From an uncultured PS1 clade bacterium (GTDB lineage: Bacteria; Pseudomonadota; Alphaproteobacteria; RS24), in the NCBI GenBank assembly GCA_902624095.1, contig CACNWB010000007.1, forward strand, positions 24,197 to 88,196: a stretch of 64,000 nucleotides of DNA. The letters run 5' to 3'. Both the position numbers and the translations under genes were made by a program. Below the pieces are notes generated by a model. It was not told where the DNA came from, ran no database searches, and saw nothing but the letters and a program-made list of their open reading frames with translations. Shown in pieces: positions 1-9,502 of the stretch. How positions within the stretch are numbered: position 1 is the stretch's first letter; each line of letters starts with the position of its first letter.

Positions 1-123
1 CATCAGGACTATTATCTGAAAAGCCCGCTGAAATACAAATATTATCGATATCGTTCGGGACGCGACCAGTTCATTGAAGCAATGTGGGCCGGCGACGACA
101 TCGTCTACCAATCAACGCAGTAA
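1..123 (+). CDS. MsrA-like methionine sulfoxide reductase, C-terminal fragment
   Basis: The first 40 codons are open in frame 1 and end at TAA 121-123. The peptide begins HQDYYLKSPLKYKYYR and continues SGRDQF, which resembles the C-terminal tail of alphaproteobacterial peptide-methionine (S)-S-oxide reductase MsrA, where a YHQ-D-YY stretch is followed by Arg/Lys/Tyr-rich sequence and GRD. The family repairs oxidised methionine in the cytoplasm. The catalytic Cys region lies outside the window, so activity cannot be judged. The identification rests on about 20 recognisable residues. Confidence 0.55.
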   Translation, partial: HQDYYLKSPLKYKYYRYRSGRDQFIEAMWAGDDIVYQSTQ

Positions 124-169
124 ATCGGGCAATAAAACAGGTAATAAATCTGAAAAGTCCAAAAAGCCA

Positions 170-244
170 TGGCACGCCCTAGGGGAATCGAACCCCTCTT
201 TCCAGGTTGAAAACCTGGCGTCCTAACCGATAGACGAAGGGCGC
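170..244 (-). tRNA. tRNA-Glu (anticodon UUC)
   Basis: Read on the minus strand, a complete cloverleaf is present. The acceptor stem GCGCCCT/AGGGCGT closes with one G-U pair, the anticodon stem CCAGG/CCTGG carries the loop TTTTCAA (anticodon TTC), and the T arm contains GGTTCGATTCC. Discriminator G is followed by an encoded CCA at 170-172. It lies between the msrA-like tail and the end of recJ. Confidence 0.95.
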
Positions 245-290
245 TCTATGGCTTTAGAAAGGTTTGATATACTCACATTTTCAGCGGATT

Positions 291-2081
291 TCAAGCACTG
301 TCAGCATATGCGGCATCATGCACCATCAGTTGCACATCATTGCGTCCATTCCAGTTATCGGCGCGCAAAAAACCGGCGATATGACATAGCGATGGCTGCT
401 TGGTAAGAAGCGCGCGCACGCTCTCGGGCACACTCGAAAACGCAATGGCTTTCAGCCGCCCGCCTTCGCGACCGGCAAGAATACAGCGCACGTGGCCGTC
501 ACCCACGATAGCGGATTGCAAAACCCTAACCGCAGGAAAAACAAAACGCGGCTCGGCATTGCCTGCTCCAAAGGGACCGGCCTTTTGAATCAGTTCAAAA
601 AGGTCAGTATTGACCGCTGCCGGCGACAAAGTGGCATCAAGCCAAAGGTCGCGAGGGCCATCCAACGCAAATGCGCCCAGCTCTTGAGACAAATAAGCTT
701 CAAACCCCGCCATTTGCTCTGCACGCAAAGTCAGCCCAGCGGCCATGGCATGCCCGCCCCCGGCTTCGATAAGGCCGAGATCCACTGCACCGGCAATCAG
801 GCGGCCGATATCAATGCCCGTAATCGAGCGTGCCGATCCTTTACCAAGGCCGTCCTTGTCAAGCGCGATTACAAAACTCGGCCGTTTAAATCTATCCTTC
901 ACCCGTCCGGCAACGATGCCGATAACACCCGGGTGCCACCCCGCCCGCGCGACCAAAAAATAAGGCGGCGGCGCATTGTGCGCGGCAATTTTATTCTCTG
1001 CATCATGCATGGCTTCGGACAAAACTTCGGCTTCAATGGCACGCCGCTCGGCGTTCAGATCGTCAAGCCGCATGGCAAACCCACTGGCTTCCTCGCTGCT
1101 TTCGGTCGACAGCAAACGTGCCCCCAGCGAGGCCTCTCCAACGCGGCCTCCTGCGTTGAGGCGCGGACCCAACTGAAAGCCAAATTCATATGCGCCCAAT
1201 TGTTGGCTTGCGCGCGACACACGCGCCAGGGCCCGAATGCCTTCATTGTTGGTTTGCGCGGCCACCGCTACGCCCTGGCGTACCAGTGCGCGGTTGAGCC
1301 CCCGCAATGGCACAACGTCACACACCGTGCCCAGCGCCACTATGTCCAGCAGGCCCAGCACATCGGGTTCGGCGCGCCTATCGAAATATCCACTCCGGCG
1401 CAGGCACCTGTTCACCGCAACGACCAGCAAAAACGTGACCCCAACTGCGGCGAGATCGCCCAAGCCGCTTGTGTCATCAGCGCGGCGCGGATTGACCAGT
1501 GCAAAACACGTCGGCAGACCGCCGCCAGTTTGGTGATGGTCGGCGACAATCACTTCAATACCCGACGCATGTGCCGCGGCCAGCGTGTCATGGGCCATGG
1601 TGCCGCAATCGACGGTCACAATGAGATTATTCCCCTCATCTTGCAATTGGCGGAACGCGTCAATATTCGGCCCGTAGCCTTCTTTCTGGCGGTCGGGAAT
1701 ATAAACCCGCAAGTGCTTTCCCAGCGCCGCAAAATATCGTGACAGAACGGCTGACGACGTTGCCCCGTCTACGTCATAATCTCCGAAGACGGCTATGTTC
1801 TCATCATGCTCAACCGCAAGTGCCAGACGCTCGGCCGCCTTGTCCATATCGGTCAGACATGACGGATCAGGCAGGAGGTCGCGCAGTCGCGGCTCCAGAT
1901 AGGCCGGCACTTCTTCCAGTGCTACGCCGCGGGCCACCAGCACGCGCGCTAAAATATCCGGTATGGTGTGACGCTGGCACATTGCCAGCACGAGACGATC
2001 ATCGCTTGGACGAAACTTCCAGACCTGCCCGGCCGCCGAACGCGAAACCCCCAAAGCTGTCTGGTCTGTTGCCTCAATCAT
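291..2081 (-). CDS. recJ: Single-stranded-DNA-specific exonuclease RecJ
   Basis: RecJ degrades single-stranded DNA 5' to 3' in recombinational and mismatch repair in the cytoplasm. The 596-residue protein has the DHH phosphoesterase motifs: DYDVDG at residues 101-106, DCGT near 158-161, and ADHH at 180-183. The DHHA1 motif GGGHAMAAG lies in the second half, and a C-terminal OB-like segment follows. Length is normal for alphaproteobacterial RecJ. The ATG lies inside the end of glpX (8-base overlap), so the two are probably co-transcribed as hom, glpX, recJ. A long open frame on the opposite strand is a GC-driven shadow. Confidence 0.97.
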   Translation of the reverse strand: MIEATDQTALGVSRSAAGQVWKFRPSDDRLVLAMCQRHTIPDILARVLVARGVALEEVPAYLEPRLRDLLPDPSCLTDMDKAAERLALAVEHDENIAVFGDYDVDGATSSAVLSRYFAALGKHLRVYIPDRQKEGYGPNIDAFRQLQDEGNNLIVTVDCGTMAHDTLAAAHASGIEVIVADHHQTGGGLPTCFALVNPRRADDTSGLGDLAAVGVTFLLVVAVNRCLRRSGYFDRRAEPDVLGLLDIVALGTVCDVVPLRGLNRALVRQGVAVAAQTNNEGIRALARVSRASQQLGAYEFGFQLGPRLNAGGRVGEASLGARLLSTESSEEASGFAMRLDDLNAERRAIEAEVLSEAMHDAENKIAAHNAPPPYFLVARAGWHPGVIGIVAGRVKDRFKRPSFVIALDKDGLGKGSARSITGIDIGRLIAGAVDLGLIEAGGGHAMAAGLTLRAEQMAGFEAYLSQELGAFALDGPRDLWLDATLSPAAVNTDLFELIQKAGPFGAGNAEPRFVFPAVRVLQSAIVGDGHVRCILAGREGGRLKAIAFSSVPESVRALLTKQPSLCHIAGFLRADNWNGRNDVQLMVHDAAYADSA

Positions 2082-3054
2082 TCAGGTGGAATTTATCCCT
2101 GTTGGCGTGGCACGCTTTAATCCAGCGAATAGTGCCAGTCAATGAGCGCATGAGCAGGGTTTCTGTCCAGATAACGCCATTTTGATGCGATATACCCGAA
2201 AGCATTGACCCCGATGTAACGCCCGTGGCAGACAGAACGACATCGCCCTTTGCCATTTCATCGACTTTGTATTTGCGGTCGAAATCGGTAATTCCCATTT
2301 TGCGGGCACGCTCCTTCTGGTCATCGCCATTGAGCACCAGCCGCCCCTGCATCTGGCCGCCAGTGCAGCGCAATGCGGCGGCGGCCAGAACGCCCTCGGG
2401 AGCCCCGCCCGTACCCATATAAAGATCAATGCCAGTCGAGGGATCTGTTGTGTGAATAACGCCTGCTATGTCGCCGTCGGTGATGAGCGTGACGCGCGCA
2501 CCGCACTCACGCACTCGCGCGATCATGGCGGCGTGTCGCGGTCGGTCGAGAATACAAACATTAATCAATTCAACGCCTACACCCTTTACAGTAGCAACCG
2601 CTTTCACATTTTCTTCCGGCGTTGCATCCAGATCAACAATGTCGTCCGGATAATTGCCGCCCAGTGCAATTTTATCCATATAGGCATCGGGCGCATTTAG
2701 CAGGCTTCCGGCCTCTGCCATGGCAACCACTGCCAATGCGTTTGGCATGCCCTTAGCAGTCAGAGTTGTGCCCTCCAGAGGGTCGAGCGCAATATCGACC
2801 TTCGGGCCTTTTCCCTTGCCGACTTTTTCGCCGATATAGAGCATTGGTGCTTCGTCACGCTCGCCCTCGCCAATGACAACCTCCCCGTCAATCTCCAGGG
2901 AGTTCAATTCTCGACGCATGGCATCAACCGCGGCCTGGTCTGCCGCTTTCTCATCGCCGCGACCGATCAAGCCCGCCGCCGCAACCGCCGCCCGCTCGGT
3001 CACGCGTGCCAGTTCCAGTGTCAAAACTCGGTTAATGCCTTTGGATTTACTCAT
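2074..3054 (-). CDS. glpX: Class II fructose-1,6-bisphosphatase GlpX
   Basis: GlpX hydrolyses fructose-1,6-bisphosphate to fructose-6-phosphate in gluconeogenesis. The 326-residue product shows the family signatures GEGERDEAPML (metal site), DPLEGT and ITDGDIAG. I placed the start at the ATG at 3054 (MSKSKGINR) because AGGAGAGG stands just before it; an in-frame ATG six codons upstream lacks this spacing. Only a short gap separates it from hom upstream, and it overlaps recJ downstream, the common alphaproteobacterial arrangement. Confidence 0.96.
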   Translation of the reverse strand: MSKSKGINRVLTLELARVTERAAVAAAGLIGRGDEKAADQAAVDAMRRELNSLEIDGEVVIGEGERDEAPMLYIGEKVGKGKGPKVDIALDPLEGTTLTAKGMPNALAVVAMAEAGSLLNAPDAYMDKIALGGNYPDDIVDLDATPEENVKAVATVKGVGVELINVCILDRPRHAAMIARVRECGARVTLITDGDIAGVIHTTDPSTGIDLYMGTGGAPEGVLAAAALRCTGGQMQGRLVLNGDDQKERARKMGITDFDRKYKVDEMAKGDVVLSATGVTSGSMLSGISHQNGVIWTETLLMRSLTGTIRWIKACHANRDKFHLND

Positions 3055-3084
3055 AACCTCTCCTATTTGCACCCATCTTATTTA

Positions 3085-4353
3085 TTATGGCTCGAAAACA
3101 GGCAAAGCCAGAACCTGATTAGGGATATTGTCCTGCTGGGCAAGGCTACTCAAAGCCGCCCGTAGGTGAGCCGCATCAACCTTGTGCGTAATAAACACTA
3201 CAGGGAGATATGTGTCACCCGCATTGCGCGATCTTTGCACAACTTCCTCAATTGAAACGCCGCTTTCGGCCAAAACTTGGGTAACGGATGCCATGCTGCC
3301 CGGCTCATCGGCCAGTGCGAGGCGCAAATACCAAGCCTGTGGCGGCAAGTCGGCCGCTTTCACGGCTTGCATGTTCAGCGCATCGGCACCGAAAACGGGC
3401 CGCCCGAAACCTTGTGCCAAATCTGCAATATCCGACAGCACCGCAGAGGCTGTCGCCCCGCCGCCAGCTCCCGGCCCTTGCAAAAACAATTGTCCGATGG
3501 GGCTTGCCTCAATCGCAACGGCGTTCAGTTCATTTTTGACCTGCGCCAGCGCATGCGTGCGCTCGACCAGCATTGGCGCCACGCATTGCACCAGCCCGTT
3601 TGAGGTTTCCCCGGCAATCGCAATCAGGCGGATGACACTGTCGAACTCTTCGGCAAAGGAAATGTCCTGATCAGTTATTGCTTCAATGCCGGTAATGGAT
3701 ATTTGCGATACATCGGGCTGAACACCAAAGGCCAACCCCGCCAATAGTGCCAGCTTCTGTGCGGCATCCATGCCGCTAATGTCCAGATCGGGCTCGGCCT
3801 CCGCAAAGCCAAGTTTCTGGGCATCTTTTAATGCCTTTTCAAATGATACGCCTTCGTTTTCCATCTGGCTCAATATGAAATTACACGTGCCGTTTAAAAT
3901 ACCGCTGATGCGGTTCATTTTATTGCCGGCCAGTGCTTCGCGCAGTGTTTTGATAACCGGAATGCCGCCGGCCACCGCTGCTTCATAGGCCAATGACGCG
4001 CCGCTTGCCTCGCAGACCACGGCCAGTTGCATGGCGCGTTCAGCCAATAACGCCTTATTGGCCGTGACCACCGACTTACCCGCCTCCAGAGCAGAGTCAA
4101 TCAGAGCCGCAGCCGGATCATTCGTGCCGCCAATCAGTTCGACAACAAGGTCAACATCGCCGGCCGCAGCGAGTTCAACCGGATGATCAACCCAACGCAC
4201 CACTGACAAATCAACTCCGCGGTCGCGCGCCCTGTCACGGGCACAGACAGCCGTCAGCGTCACACCGGGCACCGCCCCGTGTAACAACCGACTGGCCACC
4301 TCGATACCGACCGTTCCCAGACCCGCCAAACCTATCCGCAGCGACCCATTCAT
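3085..4353 (-). CDS. hom: Homoserine dehydrogenase
   Basis: Reduces aspartate semialdehyde to homoserine, the branch point to threonine and methionine. The 422-residue protein has an N-terminal Rossmann motif GLAGLGTVG (residues 8-16), the family segment GGIPVIKTLREAL, GTCNFIL in the catalytic domain, and a C-terminal ACT domain (around DEPGSMASV) expected to bind an amino-acid effector such as threonine. It is monofunctional, with no aspartokinase domain. Its ATG overlaps the stop of the upstream aminotransferase gene (ATGA), which indicates translational coupling. Confidence 0.96.
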   Translation of the reverse strand: MNGSLRIGLAGLGTVGIEVASRLLHGAVPGVTLTAVCARDRARDRGVDLSVVRWVDHPVELAAAGDVDLVVELIGGTNDPAAALIDSALEAGKSVVTANKALLAERAMQLAVVCEASGASLAYEAAVAGGIPVIKTLREALAGNKMNRISGILNGTCNFILSQMENEGVSFEKALKDAQKLGFAEAEPDLDISGMDAAQKLALLAGLAFGVQPDVSQISITGIEAITDQDISFAEEFDSVIRLIAIAGETSNGLVQCVAPMLVERTHALAQVKNELNAVAIEASPIGQLFLQGPGAGGGATASAVLSDIADLAQGFGRPVFGADALNMQAVKAADLPPQAWYLRLALADEPGSMASVTQVLAESGVSIEEVVQRSRNAGDTYLPVVFITHKVDAAHLRAALSSLAQQDNIPNQVLALPVFEP

Positions 4354-5552
4354 GCGGTCTTCCGTTTTTCCGAATGCTCTTCCATAAACCGCCGCAGGTT
4401 TCTACCTGCTTGACGGGTGCGCTGCTCGTTTTCAACCAATGCAATGCGCACATGGTTATCGCCGTACTCGCCAAATCCAATACCTGGCGACACCGCAATA
4501 TCTGCTCCCCGCAATAGCAATGAAGAAAATTCAAGAGAGGTCATGCCTTCAAACAATGATGGAATGCGCGCCCAGGCGAACATGGTGGCTTGCGGCGATG
4601 GCACATCCCATCCGGCACGCGAAAAAACGTCAATCAGAACGTCACGCCGCTCCTTATACACATTCCGTATATTTCGAATTACTTCTTCCGGACTATCCAA
4701 AGCCGCGGAAGCGGCCACCTGTATTGGTGTAAAAGCACCATAATCGAGATAGGATTTAATCCGCGTCAACGCCCCGATAAGCCGCTCATTGCCGACAGCA
4801 AAACCCATGCGCCAGCCAGGCATGGAAAATGTTTTCGACAGCGAAGTAAACTCAACCGCAACGTCTTTCGCGCCGTCTATTTGCAAGATTGAGGGCGGCG
4901 GCGCATTGTCATCGAAATAAATTTCGGAATAGGCCAGGTCAGACAAAAGGATAATATCGTGCTTTTTTGCATAAGCGACCGCTTCTTTATAAAATGCCAA
5001 ATCCACCACTTCCGCCGTCGGATTGGCAGGGAAATTTAGCACCAGCGCCTTCGGAGTCGGATGGCTGTTAGCAACAGCGCGGTCTAGAACGGCAAAAAAA
5101 TCACCGCCCTCTTCCAGTGGCAGATGCCGAATAGTTGCACCGGATATAATGAAACCGAACGCGTGGATCGGATAAGTCGGGTTCGGTACAAGGATCACAT
5201 CGCCCGGATCGGTGATGGCCTGCGCCATATTTGCAAACCCCTCTTTAGACCCCAGCGTGGCAATGACCTCCGTTTCAGGATTCAGTTTCACGCCGAAACG
5301 CCGTTCATAATAGCTTGCCTGTGCCCTGCGGAGACCGGGAATGCCTTTTGAGGCCGAATACCGGTGGGTGCGCGGATTGCGAACAGTCTCGACCAGCTTT
5401 TCAACAATATGGTCCGGCGTCGGCAAATCCGGATTGCCCATGCCGAAGTCGATAATATCTTTGCCTTGCGCGCGCGCCTGCGCTTTCAGTTTGTTGACTT
5501 GTTCAAACACATAAGGCGGCAGACGCTGAATACGCTGAAAGTCTTGTGCCAT
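4350..5552 (-). CDS. PLP-dependent class I/II aminotransferase (AlaC/DapL-like)
   Basis: A 400-residue fold-type I aminotransferase. Visible signatures are the GMGNPDLPTP N-terminal segment, NFPANPTA, SDLAYSE, the PLP-lysine motif SLSKTFSMPGWR (Lys240), and a C-terminal Arg region (NHVRIAL). Close relatives are annotated as alanine aminotransferase AlaC or, by fold similarity, LL-diaminopimelate aminotransferase; substrate cannot be fixed from sequence. Coupling to homoserine dehydrogenase by an ATGA overlap favours a role in aspartate-family or alanine metabolism. Confidence 0.88.
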   Translation of the reverse strand: MAQDFQRIQRLPPYVFEQVNKLKAQARAQGKDIIDFGMGNPDLPTPDHIVEKLVETVRNPRTHRYSASKGIPGLRRAQASYYERRFGVKLNPETEVIATLGSKEGFANMAQAITDPGDVILVPNPTYPIHAFGFIISGATIRHLPLEEGGDFFAVLDRAVANSHPTPKALVLNFPANPTAEVVDLAFYKEAVAYAKKHDIILLSDLAYSEIYFDDNAPPPSILQIDGAKDVAVEFTSLSKTFSMPGWRMGFAVGNERLIGALTRIKSYLDYGAFTPIQVAASAALDSPEEVIRNIRNVYKERRDVLIDVFSRAGWDVPSPQATMFAWARIPSLFEGMTSLEFSSLLLRGADIAVSPGIGFGEYGDNHVRIALVENEQRTRQAGRNLRRFMEEHSEKRKTA

Positions 5553-5632
5553 CGGTCTTCTCTTGCCTCTTTAGTTTCCCGTCTATGCCACCGAATTGCG
5601 GCCAATTAAAGGCTGCATACGGTCGCGGGCGC

Positions 5633-6679
5633 TTAGGGGTAAAGCGGTTGTTGTTGTAGTCCTTCTGTTTCGTCAAAACCGAACATAATGTTCAAATTTT
5701 GAACGGCCTGTCCGCTCGACCCCTTAACCAAATTGTCCAGCGCTGAGAACAAAATAACCCGCGCAGGCAACCGGTCGTCAAATGCGGCCAATTCGCACAA
5801 ATTCGACCCGCGAACATGCCGCGTGGCAGGCACAAGACCCTCGTGCGCCAGCCGCACAAATGGCGCATCGGAATAATGCGCTTGCAGACAGGCGCGCATG
5901 TCTTGTGCCTTGGCACCATTGGCCGATTTTGCATAAACAGACAAATACTCACCGCGGTTCATCGGCACCAGATGCGGCGTGAAATTGACCATCACCGAGC
6001 GGCCTACGACCAGCGACACTTCTTGTTCAATCTCAGGCGCATGCCGGTGCGCCCCAACACCGTAAGCATGCATGGCCTCGGCCACCTCGCTGAACAGATT
6101 TTGCTCCTTGAGGCTACGACCGGCACCGGTAACGCCAGATTTGGCGTCGATAATCAAATCTTCGGTCTCAATTAAACCAGCCTGCACAAGTGGCAGCAGA
6201 AGCGTCAACGCGGCGGTCGGATAGCAGCCCGGGCACGCCACCAGGCGCGCTGAGGTAATTTGCGCGCGATAATGTTCGGTGAGACCGTAAACAGCATCTG
6301 CCAGAAGGTCGGGCGCATCATGCGTGCGCCCATACCACTCTTTGTAAACCTCCGCATCGCGCAACCGGAAGTCGGCCGACATGTCGATAATCCGCACATG
6401 GCGTGGAATTCTGGCTATCACATCCTGCGCAGTCGAGTGCGGCAGGCCGCAAATCGCGGCGTCAATGCCCGTCCAGTCTAAATCTTCGGCGCGCGTCAGC
6501 GGCGGAACGTCAATATCGGCAAATTGCGGGTATATTTCCGCCAGTTCCAGTCCGGCATGAGCATTTCCGGTAAGCGCGGCAATGCGCGCGCGCGGATGGG
6601 CTGCCAGCAACCGCACGGCATCGGCACCAGTGTAACCGGAAGCGCCTATGATGGCGACCTTGATTTGTGACACGCCCAT
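5633..6679 (-). CDS. argC: N-acetyl-gamma-glutamyl-phosphate reductase
   Basis: ArgC reduces N-acetylglutamyl phosphate to the semialdehyde in arginine biosynthesis, using NADPH. The 348-residue protein begins with the Rossmann motif GASGYTGAD, and the catalytic Cys lies in ACPGCYPT. It also has the family segments KSGVTGAGR and GAHRHAPEIEQE and the C-terminal DNLVKGSSGQAVQN. It follows fabZ by 7 bases. argC downstream of rplM-rpsI is common in alphaproteobacteria, but here fabZ is interposed. Confidence 0.97.
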   Translation of the reverse strand: MGVSQIKVAIIGASGYTGADAVRLLAAHPRARIAALTGNAHAGLELAEIYPQFADIDVPPLTRAEDLDWTGIDAAICGLPHSTAQDVIARIPRHVRIIDMSADFRLRDAEVYKEWYGRTHDAPDLLADAVYGLTEHYRAQITSARLVACPGCYPTAALTLLLPLVQAGLIETEDLIIDAKSGVTGAGRSLKEQNLFSEVAEAMHAYGVGAHRHAPEIEQEVSLVVGRSVMVNFTPHLVPMNRGEYLSVYAKSANGAKAQDMRACLQAHYSDAPFVRLAHEGLVPATRHVRGSNLCELAAFDDRLPARVILFSALDNLVKGSSGQAVQNLNIMFGFDETEGLQQQPLYP

Positions 6680-6686
6680 TTTTTCC

Positions 6687-7157
6687 TCAATCGTCGCTCT
6701 GGTTTACAGCCATAATTTCACCCTCGGCGGCAAGTTCATCGCCGACATAAACGTGTCCGCGAAACTTATAAGCCCAACCGCGTCGCCGGATTTTTTCGAC
6801 GTGAATACGCATCTGGTCGCCGGGCACAACCGGCCGCCGAAACCGCACATTGTCTGCCGTCATGAAGTAAATCTTGTCGGCAATAATGGGTTCGCCCCTC
6901 AATTTGGCGTTTTGCATGACCAAAATCGCGGACACTTGCGCAATCGCTTCAATGATTAGCACGCCTGGAAATACCGGACGATTAGGAAAATGGCCGGTGA
7001 ACCAAGGTTCGCTATAGGTAACATTTTTTATACCCACAGCGGTTTCCTCGCCCTGCATTTCCTCAACTCGGTCTACCAACAAAAACGGGTAGCGATGCGG
7101 CAGAAAATCAAGAATTTCCTGAATGTTAACTGAAGTTCCGGGAAGTGAAACGGTCAT
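6687..7157 (-). CDS. fabZ: 3-hydroxyacyl-ACP dehydratase FabZ
   Basis: Dehydrates 3-hydroxyacyl-ACP in type II fatty-acid synthesis. The 156-residue hot-dog fold protein carries LPHRYPFLLVDR, the catalytic stretch GHFPNRPVFPGVLIIEA (His and the downstream Glu both present), and a C-terminal NQSDD. Length is normal. It sits in the argC transcription unit after the rpsI terminator. fabZ usually lies between lpxD and lpxA, so this location is atypical; it could be a relocated single copy or an extra paralogue, which the window cannot decide. Confidence 0.95.
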   Translation of the reverse strand: MTVSLPGTSVNIQEILDFLPHRYPFLLVDRVEEMQGEETAVGIKNVTYSEPWFTGHFPNRPVFPGVLIIEAIAQVSAILVMQNAKLRGEPIIADKIYFMTADNVRFRRPVVPGDQMRIHVEKIRRRGWAYKFRGHVYVGDELAAEGEIMAVNQSDD

Positions 7158-7200
7158 CTTTTTCTCCCATGAATCGACGTAAGCCGATCATTAATAACAA

Positions 7201-7224
7201 AAAAGGGGCTGAAAAGCCCCTTTT
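7201..7224 (-). terminator. Rho-independent terminator after rpsI
   Basis: GGGGCT GAAA AGCCCC (7205-7220) forms a six-pair stem with a tetraloop, flanked by A4 on one side and T4 on the other. Read on the minus strand the hairpin is followed by a T-rich run, consistent with termination of the rplM-rpsI transcript ahead of fabZ. Confidence 0.85.
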
Positions 7225-7246
7225 CTTTTCCGGATGGGTAAAGAAG

Positions 7247-7729
7247 CTAACGTTTTGAGAACTGGAAGCTACGACGGGCTTTCGCGCGACCATATTTTTT
7301 GCGTTCTACGACGCGGCTGTCGCGTGTCAGGAAACCGCTGGATTTCAGCGTGCCGCGCAAGGCCGGCTCATAAAAGGTGAGCGCCTTGGATAATCCGTGG
7401 CGCACGGCACCCGCCTGCCCAGACAGGCCACCACCACTGACCGTTACGACAACATCGAATTGCCCATCGCGCGCCGCAACCACAAGCGGCTGACGCACGA
7501 TCATGCGCAGTACTGGCCGCGCAAAATATGTGGTTTCTTCACGACCATTAACTGTGATAACGCCGCTGCCAGGCTTAATCCAAACGCGTGCAATGGCGTT
7601 TTTACGTTTGCCTGTAGCGTAAGCGCGCCCCTGCGCATCGATTTGCGGTTCTGCCGGTGCAGTCGGTTCAACCACCACACCTTCTTCGGCTAATGCCGTG
7701 TCCAAATTTTCGAGATTTGTCTCTGACAT
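7247..7729 (-). CDS. rpsI: 30S ribosomal protein S9
   Basis: The core S9 domain begins at the segment [15 protein letters not shown] and ends with the conserved [11 protein letters not shown] tail that reaches toward the P-site tRNA. The 160-residue protein has an acidic/alanine-proline N-terminal extension of about 30 residues, usual in alphaproteobacterial S9. It starts two bases after the rplM stop, so the two are one operon. Confidence 0.98.
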   Translation of the reverse strand: MSETNLENLDTALAEEGVVVEPTAPAEPQIDAQGRAYATGKRKNAIARVWIKPGSGVITVNGREETTYFARPVLRMIVRQPLVVAARDGQFDVVVTVSGGGLSGQAGAVRHGLSKALTFYEPALRGTLKSSGFLTRDSRVVERKKYGRAKARRSFQFSKR

Positions 7730-7731
7730 TT

Positions 7732-8193
7732 TCAGGCCCTCACATTCTTGGCATTCACCGCCGCAACATCAAGCGTTTCAGGGGCTTGAGCCTCATGCGG
7801 ATGTTCTGTGCCAGCATAAACGCGCATATTTGACAATTGCTGACGCCCCAAAGGCCCGCGCGGCAGCATGCGTTTGACGGCCAGCTCCAGAACCCGCTCA
7901 GGAAACTTGCCCTCAAGCAGTTTTTCAGGCGTGGTTTCCTTAATGCCACCGGGATAACCGGTGTGACGATAATAGGTTTTGTCTGACCGTTTATTACCGG
8001 TGAAAACAACCTTATCAGCGTTAATCACGATAACATTGTCGCCACAATCCATGTGCGGCGTGTAGCTTGGCAGATGCTTGCCTCGCAACCGCGTTGCAAT
8101 AACTGCGGCAAGCCGCCCTACAACCATATTTTCAGCGTCAATCAACACCCATTTCTTGTCGATATCAGCTGGTTTTGCAGAAAAGGTTTTCAT
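7732..8193 (-). CDS. rplM: 50S ribosomal protein L13
   Basis: L13 is a primary rRNA-binding protein of the large subunit. The 153-residue protein has the signatures [46 protein letters not shown] sequence (here [12 protein letters not shown]) and a C-terminal [12 protein letters not shown] segment. It is the first gene of the rplM-rpsI operon; the roughly 125-base gap upstream (8194-8320) should hold its promoter. Confidence 0.98.
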   Translation of the reverse strand: MKTFSAKPADIDKKWVLIDAENMVVGRLAAVIATRLRGKHLPSYTPHMDCGDNVIVINADKVVFTGNKRSDKTYYRHTGYPGGIKETTPEKLLEGKFPERVLELAVKRMLPRGPLGRQQLSNMRVYAGTEHPHEAQAPETLDVAAVNAKNVRA

Positions 8194-8320
8194 CTTTCGA
8201 CCCCGCTTCTCGCGCCTCGCGAGCGTTTACACAGTCTTTATCTAAACCGCACGCCAAATGCAATGAAAAACAGATGAATATATTCCATTAAAGACAATGG
8301 CTTAAAAATAAGGTAAATAA

Positions 8321-9373
8321 TTACCTTAGTGTAACTACATCAGGAAACCGCATATAATGTAAATGCGTGACGGCGAGCCCCAAAACCAGCACGGCACCCA
8401 GTTGATGGACCACCCCAAGCAGCAGAGGCACGGCATTCATCAAGGTGACAATGCCGAGTACGCCCTGCCCCAGTACAGCCGCCGCCAGCAGGGCGCCTGA
8501 CACCAGAACAGTTTGTGGCGCTTTCGTGCGTGCAAGCCTAAAAACATGCCAAATAACGGCAATTGTCAGCGCATAAGCGACCAAACGGTGATTGAACTGC
8601 ACGGTTAGGTGGCTTTCAAACAGGTTGCTGACCGCGGGCGACATGTCAAACAGGCCGGAAGGTATTACATCGCCATCCATAAACGGCCAATCCGTGTAGG
8701 TGGTGCCCGCATCAAGTCCGGCAACCAGTGCGCCCAAAAGCGATTGCACAAGCACCAAAACCGCGATTGTGCCGCTAAGAGCAACACCGGGACCGGCAGC
8801 GGCAGGCAAGCGCGCATCGCGGATAAAATGCAACCCCATCCAGAGGCAAAACGAAAAAATAATTAAGGCCAGCCCCAAATGCATGGCGAGGCGATATTGG
8901 CTGACATCAACCCTATCGATCAGCCCGCTTTGAACCATATACCATCCCATAAAGCCCTGCAGTCCGCCCAATGCAAAAAGGGCCAAAAGGGGGCCTATGG
9001 CGGGTTTTGGAATTTTGCGTTGCAGCAAAAATACAATGAAAGGCAGTAAAAATACCAGCCCGACCACACGCCCTAATTGGCGGTGTCCCCACTCCCACCA
9101 GTAGATCACCTTGAAGGCTTCGAGGCTCATGCCGGCATTGACCAGCTGGTATTCAGGAATTTCACGATATTTTGCGAAGGCAATTTCCCAATCCGCCGCA
9201 TTCAGGGGCGGTAGGGCACCAGCAATCGGCTGCCATTCGGTGATTGACAAACCGCTGTCGGTCAGCCGCGTCAATCCGCCAACCAACACCATTAACACAA
9301 CAAATCCGGCAACGGTAAACAGCCAATAAGCCAGTTGACGTCGATGCGCCGTAAGTGTTGCGAAGTCTTTCAT
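8321..9373 (-). CDS. ctaA: Heme A synthase (COX15/CtaA family)
   Basis: An inner-membrane enzyme that oxidises the C8 methyl of heme O to make heme A for aa3-type cytochrome oxidase. The 350-residue protein has about eight hydrophobic segments and the heme-ligand histidine motifs EWGHRQLGR, AMHLGLA, FNHRLVAY and VVHQLGAVL, together with GGLTRLTDSGLSITEW near the N terminus. This is the alphaproteobacterial/mitochondrial COX15 form. It implies that the organism has an aa3 cytochrome c oxidase. Confidence 0.96.
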   Translation of the reverse strand: MKDFATLTAHRRQLAYWLFTVAGFVVLMVLVGGLTRLTDSGLSITEWQPIAGALPPLNAADWEIAFAKYREIPEYQLVNAGMSLEAFKVIYWWEWGHRQLGRVVGLVFLLPFIVFLLQRKIPKPAIGPLLALFALGGLQGFMGWYMVQSGLIDRVDVSQYRLAMHLGLALIIFSFCLWMGLHFIRDARLPAAAGPGVALSGTIAVLVLVQSLLGALVAGLDAGTTYTDWPFMDGDVIPSGLFDMSPAVSNLFESHLTVQFNHRLVAYALTIAVIWHVFRLARTKAPQTVLVSGALLAAAVLGQGVLGIVTLMNAVPLLLGVVHQLGAVLVLGLAVTHLHYMRFPDVVTLR

Positions 9374-9502
9374 AGGCTATGTATAGCCGCCTGAAATGCT
9401 TTGCGGTAGCACTTGCTAGCGCGACCAATCGGCGCGCAGTAACTGCCGGTTCTGCCACCAAAATCCCTCGCCTGTGGTAGCAAAAGCCTCTATATACATC
9501 CC

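Noticed and set aside
492..1742. Long plus-strand open frame antisense to recJ
   Set aside because: It lies wholly within recJ, whose DHH motifs are unmistakable, and its translation is rich in Arg, Cys, His and Gln with no domain; it is a shadow.
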